Source: an uncultured Burkholderiales bacterium | GTDB lineage: Bacteria; Pseudomonadota; Gammaproteobacteria; Burkholderiales; Burkholderiaceae_C | Reading direction: 5' to 3' | Assembly: GCA_937873395.1 (NCBI GenBank) | Contig: CALMYH010000044.1 | Coordinates: 1-41,353, forward strand | Length of the DNA stretch: 41,353 nt | Translations under genes and position numbers: made by a program | Part shown: positions 25,579 to 33,132 of the stretch, in pieces | Layout of the letters: every line of letters begins with the position of its first letter | How positions within the stretch are numbered: the stretch's first letter is position 1 | Notes under the pieces: model-generated | What the model saw: only the letters and a program-made list of their open reading frames with translations | Database searches by the model: none | What the model was told of the DNA's origin: nothing

Positions 25579-27102
25579 TTATTGCCCCTGACCGAGCGAA
25601 AACCCCTTGACCCCGTCGAAGTCGTACAGGTTCTCGGTCTTGATCACGTCAAGCCCGGCATCGGTCAGCGCTCCCAGCAACTCGATCACCTGGCGCTGCC
25701 GGATTGGGCTGTCCGCCTGCCCGGGCAGGTAGCGGCAGCGCCAGTGATCGGTGCAGCTGGTCTCTGCCAGACCCTGTGGCCAGACCTTGACCCCGCGGTT
25801 CGTGATCATCTGCAGCTGCAGCGTGCCGGACTGCACCGCCAGCAGCCGCCGGGCCAGGTCGTCGGGCGAACGCTCCGGTTCGTGCAGGAAGACATCGACC
25901 CCGAGCAGGCGCTTGGTCACGGGTACCCCGGACCGGTCCTCCGGTTCGACGGGGTCAGGCGCGGTGTCCGCAGACGCCTCCGGGTAGTCCACCGCGGGCA
26001 AGGTATGGGGCCGCCGGCCCAGGCGTTCGATGACCGCATCGGCGAAGTCCATGCTGCCAAACGGCCTGCCCACGCGGCCCGCTTGTCCCCGTCCGGCCAG
26101 GTCGGCGGTGAACACGCCGTCCTCCAGGGTGCTGAGCCAGGCGTTGTGGATGCGGGCAGCCACGTCGGGCTGACCGATATGCACCAGCATCATGACGGCG
26201 GCCAGCAAAAGACCGCTGGGGTTGGCCACTCCGCGGCCCGCAATGTCGGGCGCGCTGCCGTGAATGGCCTCGAACATCGCCGCATGCCGGCCGATGTTCG
26301 CGCTCCCCGCCAGTCCCACGCTGCCGGTCATCTCGGCCACGATGTCGCTGAGGATGTCACCATAAAGGTTGGAGGTGACGATCACGTCGAACTGTTCGGG
26401 GCGCGTGGCCACACGGGCCGCGCCGATGTCGATGATCATGTGTTCGGCGACCAGCTCGGGGTACTCGCGGGCAACCTCATCGAACACCTCGTGAAACAGA
26501 CCATCGGTCATCTTCATGATGTTGTCCTTGGTCATGCAGGTGAGCTTGCGGCGGCCGTGGGCCCGGGCGTACTCGAACGCATACCGCACGATGCGCTCGC
26601 AGCCGGGCCGGCTGATCAGCTTGAGGCACTGCACCACCTCGCCGGTCTGCCGGTGCTCGATCCCGGCGTACAGGTCTTCCTCGTTCTCGCGCACCACCAC
26701 GATATCCAGGGCCGGGTGACGGGTCGGCACGAAGGGGCTGTAGCTGATGCAAGGCCTGACGTTGGCGAACAGGCCCAATGTCTTGCGTATGGTCACGTTC
26801 AGGCTCTTGTAGCCGCGGCCGCTGGGTGTGGTGATCGGGCCCTTGAGCAGGACCCGGGTCCGGCGCAGGCTGTCCCAGGCGTCGGGCGCGATCCCGCTGC
26901 TGTGCCCTCCGAGGTAGACCTTCTCCCCGACCTCGATCACCTCGGGCGCGATGCTCGCGCCGGCGGCCTGGAGGACCTTGAGGGTGGCCTCCATGATTTC
27001 CGGGCCGATGCCATCGCCGTGGGCGACGGTGATGGGAACCGCCAGCCGGCCGGATCCGGGTTCGGCCGTGGACAGGAGGTGCTGGGGCGCGTCGTTTTTC
27101 AT
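25579..27102 (-). CDS. Isocitrate dehydrogenase, Thermus-type with C-terminal extension, predicted NAD-dependent
   Basis: 507 residues, longer than the E. coli enzyme by a C-terminal domain (about 400-507) after an acidic Pro-rich linker. Substrate residues match isocitrate dehydrogenase: SLNVTIR (Ser100, Asn102, Arg106), Arg116, RENEEDLYAGIEH, with Lys192, Asp225, Asp249 and Asp253 at the metal site. The cofactor loop reads HGSAPDIAG (Asp286-Ile287), where NADP enzymes have Lys-Tyr; Asp-Ile is the NAD-type pattern of isopropylmalate dehydrogenases. It would convert isocitrate to 2-oxoglutarate. AAGGAT precedes the start. A LysR gene is divergent. Confidence 0.88.
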   Translation of the reverse strand: MKNDAPQHLLSTAEPGSGRLAVPITVAHGDGIGPEIMEATLKVLQAAGASIAPEVIEVGEKVYLGGHSSGIAPDAWDSLRRTRVLLKGPITTPSGRGYKSLNVTIRKTLGLFANVRPCISYSPFVPTRHPALDIVVVRENEEDLYAGIEHRQTGEVVQCLKLISRPGCERIVRYAFEYARAHGRRKLTCMTKDNIMKMTDGLFHEVFDEVAREYPELVAEHMIIDIGAARVATRPEQFDVIVTSNLYGDILSDIVAEMTGSVGLAGSANIGRHAAMFEAIHGSAPDIAGRGVANPSGLLLAAVMMLVHIGQPDVAARIHNAWLSTLEDGVFTADLAGRGQAGRVGRPFGSMDFADAVIERLGRRPHTLPAVDYPEASADTAPDPVEPEDRSGVPVTKRLLGVDVFLHEPERSPDDLARRLLAVQSGTLQLQMITNRGVKVWPQGLAETSCTDHWRCRYLPGQADSPIRQRQVIELLGALTDAGLDVIKTENLYDFDGVKGFSLGQGQ

Positions 27103-27182
27103 GATGATCCTTGTGTTCGGTTGAAGACAGGCCTCACTCTAGGTTCCTTGATTCATTCAGTAAAATTCTTTGTTTTCATGTT

Positions 27183-27197
27183 TTTCATAGACTGAAA
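27183..27197. promoter_or_regulatory. LysR-type palindrome (T-N11-A) between icd-like gene and its divergent regulator
   Basis: TTTCA-TAGAC-TGAAA is a perfect 5-5-5 palindrome and contains the T-N11-A core of LysR sites. It lies 32 bases before the LysR start and 81 bases before the isocitrate dehydrogenase start, in an AT-rich gap of 126 bases. The position suits autoregulation plus control of the divergent gene. Assignment is inference. Confidence 0.5.
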
Positions 27198-27228
27198 GCT
27201 ATTCAATTTCACCCTTGACGGACCAGCC

Positions 27229-28188
27229 ATGCCCACACCCCTGCGGCGCCTGCTGCGCATCTCCCAGCAGCAACTGCGCGCCTTCGAAGCCACGGCGCGC
27301 CTGCAATCGGTCACCCGGGCAGCGCGGGAGCTGCATGTCAGCCAACCCACCGTCAGCGTGCAGTTGCGGCAACTGTCGGAACTGGTGGGCGAACCGCTTT
27401 TTGAAGCCCAGGGACGGGGCATCCGGCTGACGCACGCAGGGGAGGCCCTGCTGGAAACCGTGAGCGACATCGGTGCCTGCTGGCAGCGCTTCGAAAGCCA
27501 GCTGGCGGACCTGCGTGGTCTGCTGCGGGGCACGCTGCGCATCGCCGCCGTCACCACCGCCGAGTACTTCGTCCCGGACCTTCTGGGTCCGTTCGGGGTG
27601 CAACACCCCGGCATCGAGATCGAACTGGCGGTGGAGAACCGGGACCGGGTCATCGAACGCCTGCACCGGCAGGCCGATGACCTGGCGGTCATGATGCTGC
27701 CGCCGCAAGACCTCGCCCTGCACAGCATGCCGTTCCGGGACAACCCGCTGGTGGTCATCGCCCCCCGGGATCACCGACTGGCCAGGACCGGCGGGCCCAT
27801 CGGTCTGGAGGAGCTCGGGCACGAGCGCTGGCTGATGCGCGAGCCCGGCAGCGGCACCCGCTGGGTGGCAGAGGCGCATTTCGCTTCGCGCCGGTTCGCA
27901 CCGCGGGTGGCCATGAGCCTGGGCAGCAACGAAGCCATCAAACATGCGGTGGGCGCCGGGTTGGGCGTCGCCGTGATTTCGGCGCTGGCCATTGGCGGCG
28001 ACGGCATCCCCGGCAGCACGACACCGGTGCCGGCCGGCAGCCCTTGGGTATGCCTCCCGGTGGAGGGCTTTCCGATTCCGCGGCAGTGGTCCCTGGTCTG
28101 GCGCTCGGACGCGACCTTGTCCGCCCCGGCGCGGCAATTCGTCGCCTATCTGCGCGAGGGCGTCACCAAAAGCACGGCGTCGGTCTGA
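27229..28188 (+). CDS. LysR family transcriptional regulator
   Basis: 319 residues. Winged helix at about 8-70 (QQLRAFEATARLQSVTRAA, LHVSQPTVSVQLRQLSELV, FEAQGRGIRLTHAGEALLE), a linker helix, then the effector domain (about 95-300; GTLRIAAVTTAEYFVPDLL, HPGIEIELAVENRD, VGAGLGVAVISALA). It resembles CbbR-type members. Divergent from the isocitrate dehydrogenase gene, whose expression it may control in answer to a central carbon metabolite; this is inferred from position and the palindrome between them. Confidence 0.9.
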   Translation: MPTPLRRLLRISQQQLRAFEATARLQSVTRAARELHVSQPTVSVQLRQLSELVGEPLFEAQGRGIRLTHAGEALLETVSDIGACWQRFESQLADLRGLLRGTLRIAAVTTAEYFVPDLLGPFGVQHPGIEIELAVENRDRVIERLHRQADDLAVMMLPPQDLALHSMPFRDNPLVVIAPRDHRLARTGGPIGLEELGHERWLMREPGSGTRWVAEAHFASRRFAPRVAMSLGSNEAIKHAVGAGLGVAVISALAIGGDGIPGSTTPVPAGSPWVCLPVEGFPIPRQWSLVWRSDATLSAPARQFVAYLREGVTKSTASV

Positions 28189-28217
28189 GCGCAGCCCGGC
28201 CTGTGCCTGCAGCTGCC

Positions 28218-29108
28218 TCAGGACTGGCGCCGGATCCGCCAACCACCTGCTGGCCAGCGAAACAGGTTCAGTGCGTTCCCGGCCAGGATCAGACCCACAC
28301 CCAGTACGGTGAAGAGGTCCAGCCCTTCCGAGTACGCCAGCCAGCCGACGAGTGCGGTCAGCGGCACGCGCAGAAAATCCATGGGCACCACCACCGTGGC
28401 ATCGGCATGCTGCATGGCTCTGGCAAAGCAGTAGTGCGAGTAGGTGCCGCAGAACGCCACCACCACCACCCAGCCCCAGACCTGCGCCGAAGGCCATTGC
28501 CAGACCATGAGCGCCGGCACGAGCCCGATCGCGCTCTGGATCGCCAGCATCCAGAAACTGATGGTCACGGCCGTGTCGGTGCGGGTCAGGGACTTGACCA
28601 GCACCACCGAGACCGCAAAGCCCAGTGCGGACGCCAGTGCAATGAGCTGTCCGGCATCCAGTTCACCCGCGCCGGGTCGCACGATCACCGCCACGCCCAC
28701 CAGCCCCAGCAGCACGGCGAACCACTTGCGCCCGCTCATGCGTTCGCCCAGGAACAACACCGCCAGGGCCGCCGACCAGATCGGCATGGTGAACTCGATC
28801 GACACCACCTGTGCCAGCGGAATCAGCGTCAGGGCCACAAACCATCCGTACTGGGCGGCATAGTGGACGGTGTTGCGCAGGGCGTGCTGGGGCAGGCGGT
28901 CGGTTCTGACCGCGGCCAGACCGCCCGCCGCGTGCACCAGGGGCCAGAGCATGGCCATGCCCAGCACGGAGCGCAGCAGCATGATCTGGAACACCGACAA
29001 CTCGCGCGCGGCCTCGCGCCCGGCCACGGCGATAACCACCATCAGAGTCAGCCACCCGGCCATCCAGCCGGCAGCGCGAAGGGTCGAGGCGTCGGATCGG
29101 GTTGCCAT
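28218..29108 (-). CDS. DMT superfamily (EamA) transporter
   Basis: 296 residues with ten hydrophobic segments arranged as two EamA repeats: first half with MLLRSVLGMAMLWPLVHAAG and LIPLAQVVSIEFTMPIWSA, second half with LIALASALGFAVSVVLVKSL and VVVPMDFLRVPLTALVGWLA. Members export amino acids, drugs or other metabolites; the substrate is unknown. The ATG at 29108 is chosen; a start at 29153 would add a charged 15-residue lead. It is convergent with the LysR gene, 29 bases apart. Confidence 0.87.
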   Translation of the reverse strand: MATRSDASTLRAAGWMAGWLTLMVVIAVAGREAARELSVFQIMLLRSVLGMAMLWPLVHAAGGLAAVRTDRLPQHALRNTVHYAAQYGWFVALTLIPLAQVVSIEFTMPIWSAALAVLFLGERMSGRKWFAVLLGLVGVAVIVRPGAGELDAGQLIALASALGFAVSVVLVKSLTRTDTAVTISFWMLAIQSAIGLVPALMVWQWPSAQVWGWVVVVAFCGTYSHYCFARAMQHADATVVVPMDFLRVPLTALVGWLAYSEGLDLFTVLGVGLILAGNALNLFRWPAGGWRIRRQS

Positions 29109-29198
29109 CGACAGGAGCATAGCGGGTCGGCGACGCACTGCCTCGGCGAGCATGGCCGGACCGCGTTCAGTCCATGAGGCGCATGCAAGGGTAGATGT

Positions 29199-29274
29199 TG
29201 GCGCGGCTGGCGGGGATCGAACCCACGACCCTTGGCTTCGGAGGCCAATACTCTATCCACTGAGCTACAGCCGC
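29199..29274 (-). tRNA. tRNA-Arg, anticodon CCG
   Basis: 76 bases including an encoded CCA end (29201-29199). Acceptor stem GCGGCTG/CAGCCGC, D arm with TAGCTCAGTGGATAGAG, a five-pair anticodon stem TTGGC/GCCAA closing the loop CTCCGAA, and a T arm containing GGTTCGATCC. The anticodon CCG reads CGG arginine codons. No integrase or duplicated 3' end lies nearby, so it is not marking an island here. Confidence 0.95.
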
Positions 29275-29332
29275 AATCCGACGGATTCTATCAGGCGCCT
29301 TGCGCCGTCGCTGGGTGGGCGGGGGGGACCGC

Positions 29333-29338
29333 TATAAT
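29333..29338 (+). promoter_or_regulatory. Possible -10 element of the cytochrome c gene
   Basis: A perfect TATAAT stands in a GC-rich stretch 75 bases before the cytochrome ATG. The -35 region 17 bases upstream (GCTGGG area) is poor, so promoter strength is uncertain. Confidence 0.35.
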
Positions 29339-29412
29339 TGCAGGCTGTCCGTGCCTGCACGGCCCGTTTTGAATCGCCCTGACGGCATCGACACGCCACC
29401 CCCGAGGACAAC

Positions 29413-30276
29413 ATGAGCGACCACGCGCACGATTCCCACACCGGCCCCATCAAGACCCCAGCCCAGTTGCTGTGGACCTCGTTCTTCGCATTTGTGGTGC
29501 CGGTGTTTGTCATCATCGGCCTGGTGTATTTCGTCACTTCGGGCGACAAGCCGGCAGCCGGCGCCGTCAACCAGGAACTGGCGACAGCCGTGCGCATCCA
29601 GCCCGTCGGCCGGGTGGAACTGCGAGATGCCAACCGGCCGCTGCAGGCCGGCGATGCCGTCTACAAGGCACAGTGCGCGGCCTGCCACGATGCCGGTCTG
29701 GCCGGTGCCCCGAAGATTGGCGACAACGCCGGCTGGGCGGCGCGCATCGCCACCGGCTACGACGCGCTCCTGACCTCGGTGCTCAAGGGCAAGGGCGCCA
29801 TGGGTGCGCAGGCCGGCGGCGCCTTCGGTGAGGTCGAACTGGCCCGCGCCATGGTGCATCTGGTCAACGCTTCCGGTGGCCGACTGGCCGAACCGGCCGT
29901 CGAAGGGGCAGCTGCCGCCCCCGCGGCGGAGGCAGCCCCGGCTGCCGCCGCCCCTGCTCCCGCCATGCCCGCCTCCGGCGAGCAGGAAGTCGTGGTGGCT
30001 GCGGCCCCGGCTGCTGCGGCACCGGCGGCTTCGGTCAACGGCGAGGCGCTTTACAAGCAGGCCTGCGCCGTGTGTCACGTCGCGGGTGTGGCAGGCGCAC
30101 CCAAGCTGGGTGACAAGGCGGGCTGGGGTGCTGCCCGGCTCGGCCTGGGTCTGGATGGCCTGACCGCCAGCGTGATCAAGGGCAAGGGTGCCATGCCTCC
30201 CAAGGGGGGCGCAGGCAATGCCAGCGAAGCCGAGATCCGCGCTGCGGTCCAGTACATGCTGGACACCCTCAAGTAA
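29413..30276 (+). CDS. Membrane-anchored dihaem c-type cytochrome (c5-like tandem)
   Basis: 287 residues. An N-terminal cytoplasmic His-rich lead is followed by one membrane anchor (about 21-42, TSFFAFVVPVFVIIGLVYF) and two cytochrome c5-like domains with haem sites CAACH (88-92) and CAVCH (218-222). A long Ala/Pro linker (about 163-207) joins them. The sixth ligands are probably Met130 and Met261 in KGKGAM motifs; the second keeps the MPPKGG loop, the first has MGAQAGG. It should pass electrons in the periplasm, probably to a terminal oxidase. GAGGA precedes the start; a strong terminator follows. Confidence 0.93.
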   Translation: MSDHAHDSHTGPIKTPAQLLWTSFFAFVVPVFVIIGLVYFVTSGDKPAAGAVNQELATAVRIQPVGRVELRDANRPLQAGDAVYKAQCAACHDAGLAGAPKIGDNAGWAARIATGYDALLTSVLKGKGAMGAQAGGAFGEVELARAMVHLVNASGGRLAEPAVEGAAAAPAAEAAPAAAAPAPAMPASGEQEVVVAAAPAAAAPAASVNGEALYKQACAVCHVAGVAGAPKLGDKAGWGAARLGLGLDGLTASVIKGKGAMPPKGGAGNASEAEIRAAVQYMLDTLK

Positions 30277-30299
30277 AAAGCTGGCCCTTCCGGCCGATC

Positions 30300-30324
30300 G
30301 AAGGCCCGCTTCCGGCGGGCCTTC
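30300..30324 (+). terminator. Hairpin terminator after the cytochrome c gene
   Basis: GAAGGCCCGC and GCGGGCCTTC pair perfectly (10 bp) around a 5-base TTCCG loop, 24 bases after the stop. The 3' side continues CTTGTTG, a weak T-rich tail. Probably intrinsic on the plus strand. Confidence 0.7.
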
Positions 30325-30349
30325 CTTGTTGTCGGGGACCGGAGGGCGC

Positions 30350-30907
30350 TCAGCCGAGCGCCTGCCGGCGACGCTGCGGGCTCGGTTCGTAGCCGAATTG
30401 CCCCGCCATCGCGGCCCGTTGGACCGGTTCGGGGGTCCAGCGGCCCTGCTCCACCGCCTCGGCGGCCAGCCCCATGTCCGCACTGTGGACCCGCCCGACC
30501 CCCAAGTCGGTCACCAGGTACAGATGCCCCTCCTCGTCCAGCAGGCAGTCGGCGACCCTTGCCGGCCGGCCGGTGTGGCTGAGCACCGAGCCGTCGGGCT
30601 GCAGCCGCCACACCCAGGGGCAGACCTCCAGCTCGACATAGACACGCTGCGGCCCGTTCTGGAAGAACCACTGCCCCGCCTCATCGGGCGCGTAGTTGCG
30701 CCCGATGAAGTCGATCAGTTTGTCGTGCCGCAGCCAGGAGCCCTTGCTGGTCGGCCCGGTCTCTCCCGGGAGCAGGGCAAATGGTCCGGCCGCCTGCGTG
30801 CGGTCGTCGCGCATGAACCACTGCCCACGGGCATCGAGGCCCAGCCAGCCATGGCAATGGGGAACGTTGGGCCATTTGGCCATGGCCGCTTTGACGATCT
30901 CATCCAT
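30350..30907 (-). CDS. Conserved hypothetical protein, cytoplasmic
   Basis: 185 residues from MDEIVKAAMAKWPNVPHCH. Soluble, with many Trp and aromatic residues and a regular pattern suggesting a beta-rich fold: CHGWLGLDARGQWFMRDD, KGSWLRHDKLIDFIGRNY, GQWFFQNGPQRVYVELE, PWVWRLQPDG, HLYLVTDLGVGRVHS. I recall similar proteins in Burkholderiales but not a family name or function. It is 20 bases downstream of the YheT-like hydrolase gene on the same strand and probably cotranscribed with it. Confidence 0.75.
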   Translation of the reverse strand: MDEIVKAAMAKWPNVPHCHGWLGLDARGQWFMRDDRTQAAGPFALLPGETGPTSKGSWLRHDKLIDFIGRNYAPDEAGQWFFQNGPQRVYVELEVCPWVWRLQPDGSVLSHTGRPARVADCLLDEEGHLYLVTDLGVGRVHSADMGLAAEAVEQGRWTPEPVQRAAMAGQFGYEPSPQRRRQALG

Positions 30908-30927
30908 CCGAGCTCTCTTGCACCGGG

Positions 30928-31950
30928 TCAGACGTGGGCCAGCAGCCAGCGACCGACCGCCTCGGGCATCTGTCTCACATGACCCGGGAGGCCAGGCCAA
31001 CCGTCGCTGGCGGGAAAGCCGACATGCCCGCCATGGGCAGGCTGCCAGAGTTGAACATGGTTTCCCACTTCGTGCGCCAGCGGCAGGGAACGGGCCGGCA
31101 CGAAGGGGTCGTTGAGGGCATTCAGCGCCAGTGCCGGCACGCGGATGTCGGACAGCAGCGGTTTGGCCGAGGCCCGCCGCCAGTAGTCGTCGGTGTCTCG
31201 GAAGCCGTGCAAGGGCGCGGTGAACAGGTTGTCGAAGGTGTACAGGTCGCGCGCCGCCCGTAGCGCATCGCCGTCGAACAGGCCCGGGTGCTGCTCCAGC
31301 TTCTGCAATGCCTTCGGGACCATGCTGGAGAGGAACATGCGGGTGTAGACCAGCCGGCTGAAACCCTGGCCGATGGCATGCCCCCCGGCCGCCAGGTCGA
31401 GCGGGGAGCAGACTGCGGCCACGGCAGACACCACCGCCGCGGCCTGGTGCCCCATTTCTCCGGCCCAGCGCAGCAGCGCGTTGCCACCCAGGGAAACACC
31501 GACCGCCACCATCGGGCGGCCCGGGGTCTGTCCGGCAAAGCGATGCAGGATCCAGTCGATTTCTTCGAAGTCGCCCGAATGGTAGGCACGGGGCGCCAGG
31601 TTCAGCTCGCCGGAGCAGCCCCTGAAGTGGGGCACAGCGAGATCGACTCGCTGCGAGATCGCGAAGTCGGCAAAGGCAACGGCATACTGGCTCGCCGATG
31701 AGCCCTCCAGCCCATGGAACAGCACGATCAACGGGGCACCGGACGGGGCCTGCTGCACCACACGGTCGACATCGATGAAGTCGCCGTCGGGAGTTGTCCA
31801 GCGCTCGCGCCGCCAGAGCGGTGCAGGGCCATGGTGCCGGCGGGCCACCAGTGCGCCCCAGAGGGTCTGGAGATGGCCGCCAGGCAGCCAGCGGGGTGGC
31901 CGATAGTCCAGCGAAGCGCCCAGTTCTGTGGGGGATCGGCGTGCAGGCAT
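30928..31950 (-). CDS. YheT family alpha/beta hydrolase
   Basis: 340 residues. Family marks: the start region WLPGGHLQTLWGALVAR, FHGLEGSSASQYAVAFADF, PHFRGCSGELN with RAYHSGD, the nucleophile elbow GVSLGGNALLRW, an acid in NALNDPFVPARSLP, and the catalytic His in HGGHVGFP near the C-terminus. The triad is complete, so an active esterase or lipase-like enzyme is expected; the natural substrate of the family is not known. It is followed by the 185-residue hypothetical gene and preceded by the NTF2-like gene, all on one strand with 17-20-base gaps. Confidence 0.92.
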   Translation of the reverse strand: MPARRSPTELGASLDYRPPRWLPGGHLQTLWGALVARRHHGPAPLWRRERWTTPDGDFIDVDRVVQQAPSGAPLIVLFHGLEGSSASQYAVAFADFAISQRVDLAVPHFRGCSGELNLAPRAYHSGDFEEIDWILHRFAGQTPGRPMVAVGVSLGGNALLRWAGEMGHQAAAVVSAVAAVCSPLDLAAGGHAIGQGFSRLVYTRMFLSSMVPKALQKLEQHPGLFDGDALRAARDLYTFDNLFTAPLHGFRDTDDYWRRASAKPLLSDIRVPALALNALNDPFVPARSLPLAHEVGNHVQLWQPAHGGHVGFPASDGWPGLPGHVRQMPEAVGRWLLAHV

Positions 31951-31967
31951 GGGAACAGGTCCGATCC

Positions 31968-32405
31968 TCAGTGCAGCAACGGGCCCGCAGCAGCCACCTC
32001 CACGGGCTCGGTGCGCCCGCCGGGGCTGGCGTGGTGGGCAAGCATTCGCCAGCCCTGGGCCGTCTTGACGTAGACGTTGGTGGCCGCAACCCAGGCCACC
32101 TGAAGACCGTCATCGCCCAGCACAGACACCCGCTCGACCACGCTGTGGACGCTGCAATGCGCGGTCTCGATGCGCCGCACCCGCTCGGGCTGGGCCAGGA
32201 CACCGCCATGGGCGAACATGGCCTCAAAGGCACTGCGCACCGCGGCATGACCGACCAGGCGAGGCCCGCCGGGGTGTACGCAGACGATGTCGTCCTCGTC
32301 AGCCCAGCAGGCCATCAGCCGTTCAATGTCGGCCTGTTGCAGGGCTTCGTAGAACGCGTGTTCGGTGTCGTCCGGGGTGCCCGGTGGCATCTTGGATTTG
32401 GCCAT
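31968..32405 (-). CDS. NTF2-like / SnoaL-like fold protein
   Basis: 145 residues from MAKSKMPPGTPDD. A single NTF2-like cone fold: EHAFYEALQQADIERLMACW, DEDDIVCVHPGGPRLVGHAA, then beta strands VAWVAATNVYVKTAQGWRML ending HHASPG. The pattern resembles YybH/ketosteroid-isomerase-like small proteins; whether it is catalytic is unknown. The longer frame to 32528 is rejected because it overlaps the lemA start. Likely first gene of a three-gene unit with the YheT-like hydrolase and the 185-residue protein; divergent from lemA (106 bases). Confidence 0.85.
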   Translation of the reverse strand: MAKSKMPPGTPDDTEHAFYEALQQADIERLMACWADEDDIVCVHPGGPRLVGHAAVRSAFEAMFAHGGVLAQPERVRRIETAHCSVHSVVERVSVLGDDGLQVAWVAATNVYVKTAQGWRMLAHHASPGGRTEPVEVAAAGPLLH

Positions 32406-32511
32406 GTCGGTATTTTGCCGCGCCCGGGCGCGCCATTCGTTGCGCGCCCGCCTCGTGGTCCGGGCGGGCTGAGGGTATAGTACTTTGTAATCATCACTTC
32501 CCGGAGCGGTC

Positions 32512-33132
32512 ATGTCCTGGTTGCACACCCTGTTTCGCCTGCGCCTCTCGGTTCTGCTGGGCAGCCTGTTTCTGAGCCTCGGGCTCAGCGGCTGCGGCTA
32601 CAACGAGTTCCAGCGCCTGGACGAGGCCAGCAAGGCCGCGTGGTCGGAGGTGCTCAACCAGTACCAGCGCAGAGCCGACCTGATTCCCAACCTGGTGGCC
32701 GCCATCCGCGGCGCCATCGATGCCGAGCAGGAGACCCTGGCCCAGGTGGTCGAAGCCCGCAGCAAGGCCACCGCCATCCAGGTGAGCCCGGAGATGATCA
32801 ATGACCCCCAGGCCATGCAACGGTTCCAGGCCGCCCAGGCCCAGGTGGGCAGCTCCCTCAGCCGCTTGCTGGCGGTGGTCGAGCAGTACCCCCAACTCAA
32901 GGCCATCGAACAGGTGCGCGACCTGACCACGGCGCTTGAAGGCACCGAGAACCGCATCGCGGTGGCGCGCAACCGCTACATCCAGGCGGTGCAGGACTAC
33001 AACGTGCTCACCCGCAGCTTTCCGTCGAACCTGACTGCCATGGTGTTCGGTTACAGCCCCAAGACCGGATTCCAGGTCGAGAACGAGGCCGCCCTGGCCC
33101 AGCCGCCGGCGGTCAACCTCGGCCGACCGTGA
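32512..33132 (+). CDS. lemA: LemA family protein, predicted lipoprotein
   Basis: 206 residues. The signal sequence ends in the lipobox LSGC (about Cys27), so it is probably lipid-anchored. The LemA core follows: YNEFQRLDEASKAAWSEVLN, QYQRRADLIPNLVAAIRG, then long helices ending NRYIQAVQDYNVLTRSFPSN with FGYSPKTGF. LemA proteins form antiparallel helical bundles of uncertain envelope function. The stop overlaps the GTG start of the next gene (GTGA), and two TPM-domain genes follow, a recurring partnership. Confidence 0.92.
   Translation: MSWLHTLFRLRLSVLLGSLFLSLGLSGCGYNEFQRLDEASKAAWSEVLNQYQRRADLIPNLVAAIRGAIDAEQETLAQVVEARSKATAIQVSPEMINDPQAMQRFQAAQAQVGSSLSRLLAVVEQYPQLKAIEQVRDLTTALEGTENRIAVARNRYIQAVQDYNVLTRSFPSNLTAMVFGYSPKTGFQVENEAALAQPPAVNLGRP

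Noticed and set aside
25582-27195. A 537-codon plus-strand open frame
   Set aside because: Fully antisense to the isocitrate dehydrogenase gene, whose motifs are clear; no domain features of its own.
29199-29274. tRNA-Arg as an island attachment site
   Set aside because: No integrase, no duplicated tRNA 3' end and no change in gene style on either side within the window.
32419-32432. 14-base perfect GC palindrome between the NTF2-like and lemA genes
   Set aside because: Such GC palindromes are frequent by chance in this composition; no paired site or promoter geometry supports an operator.
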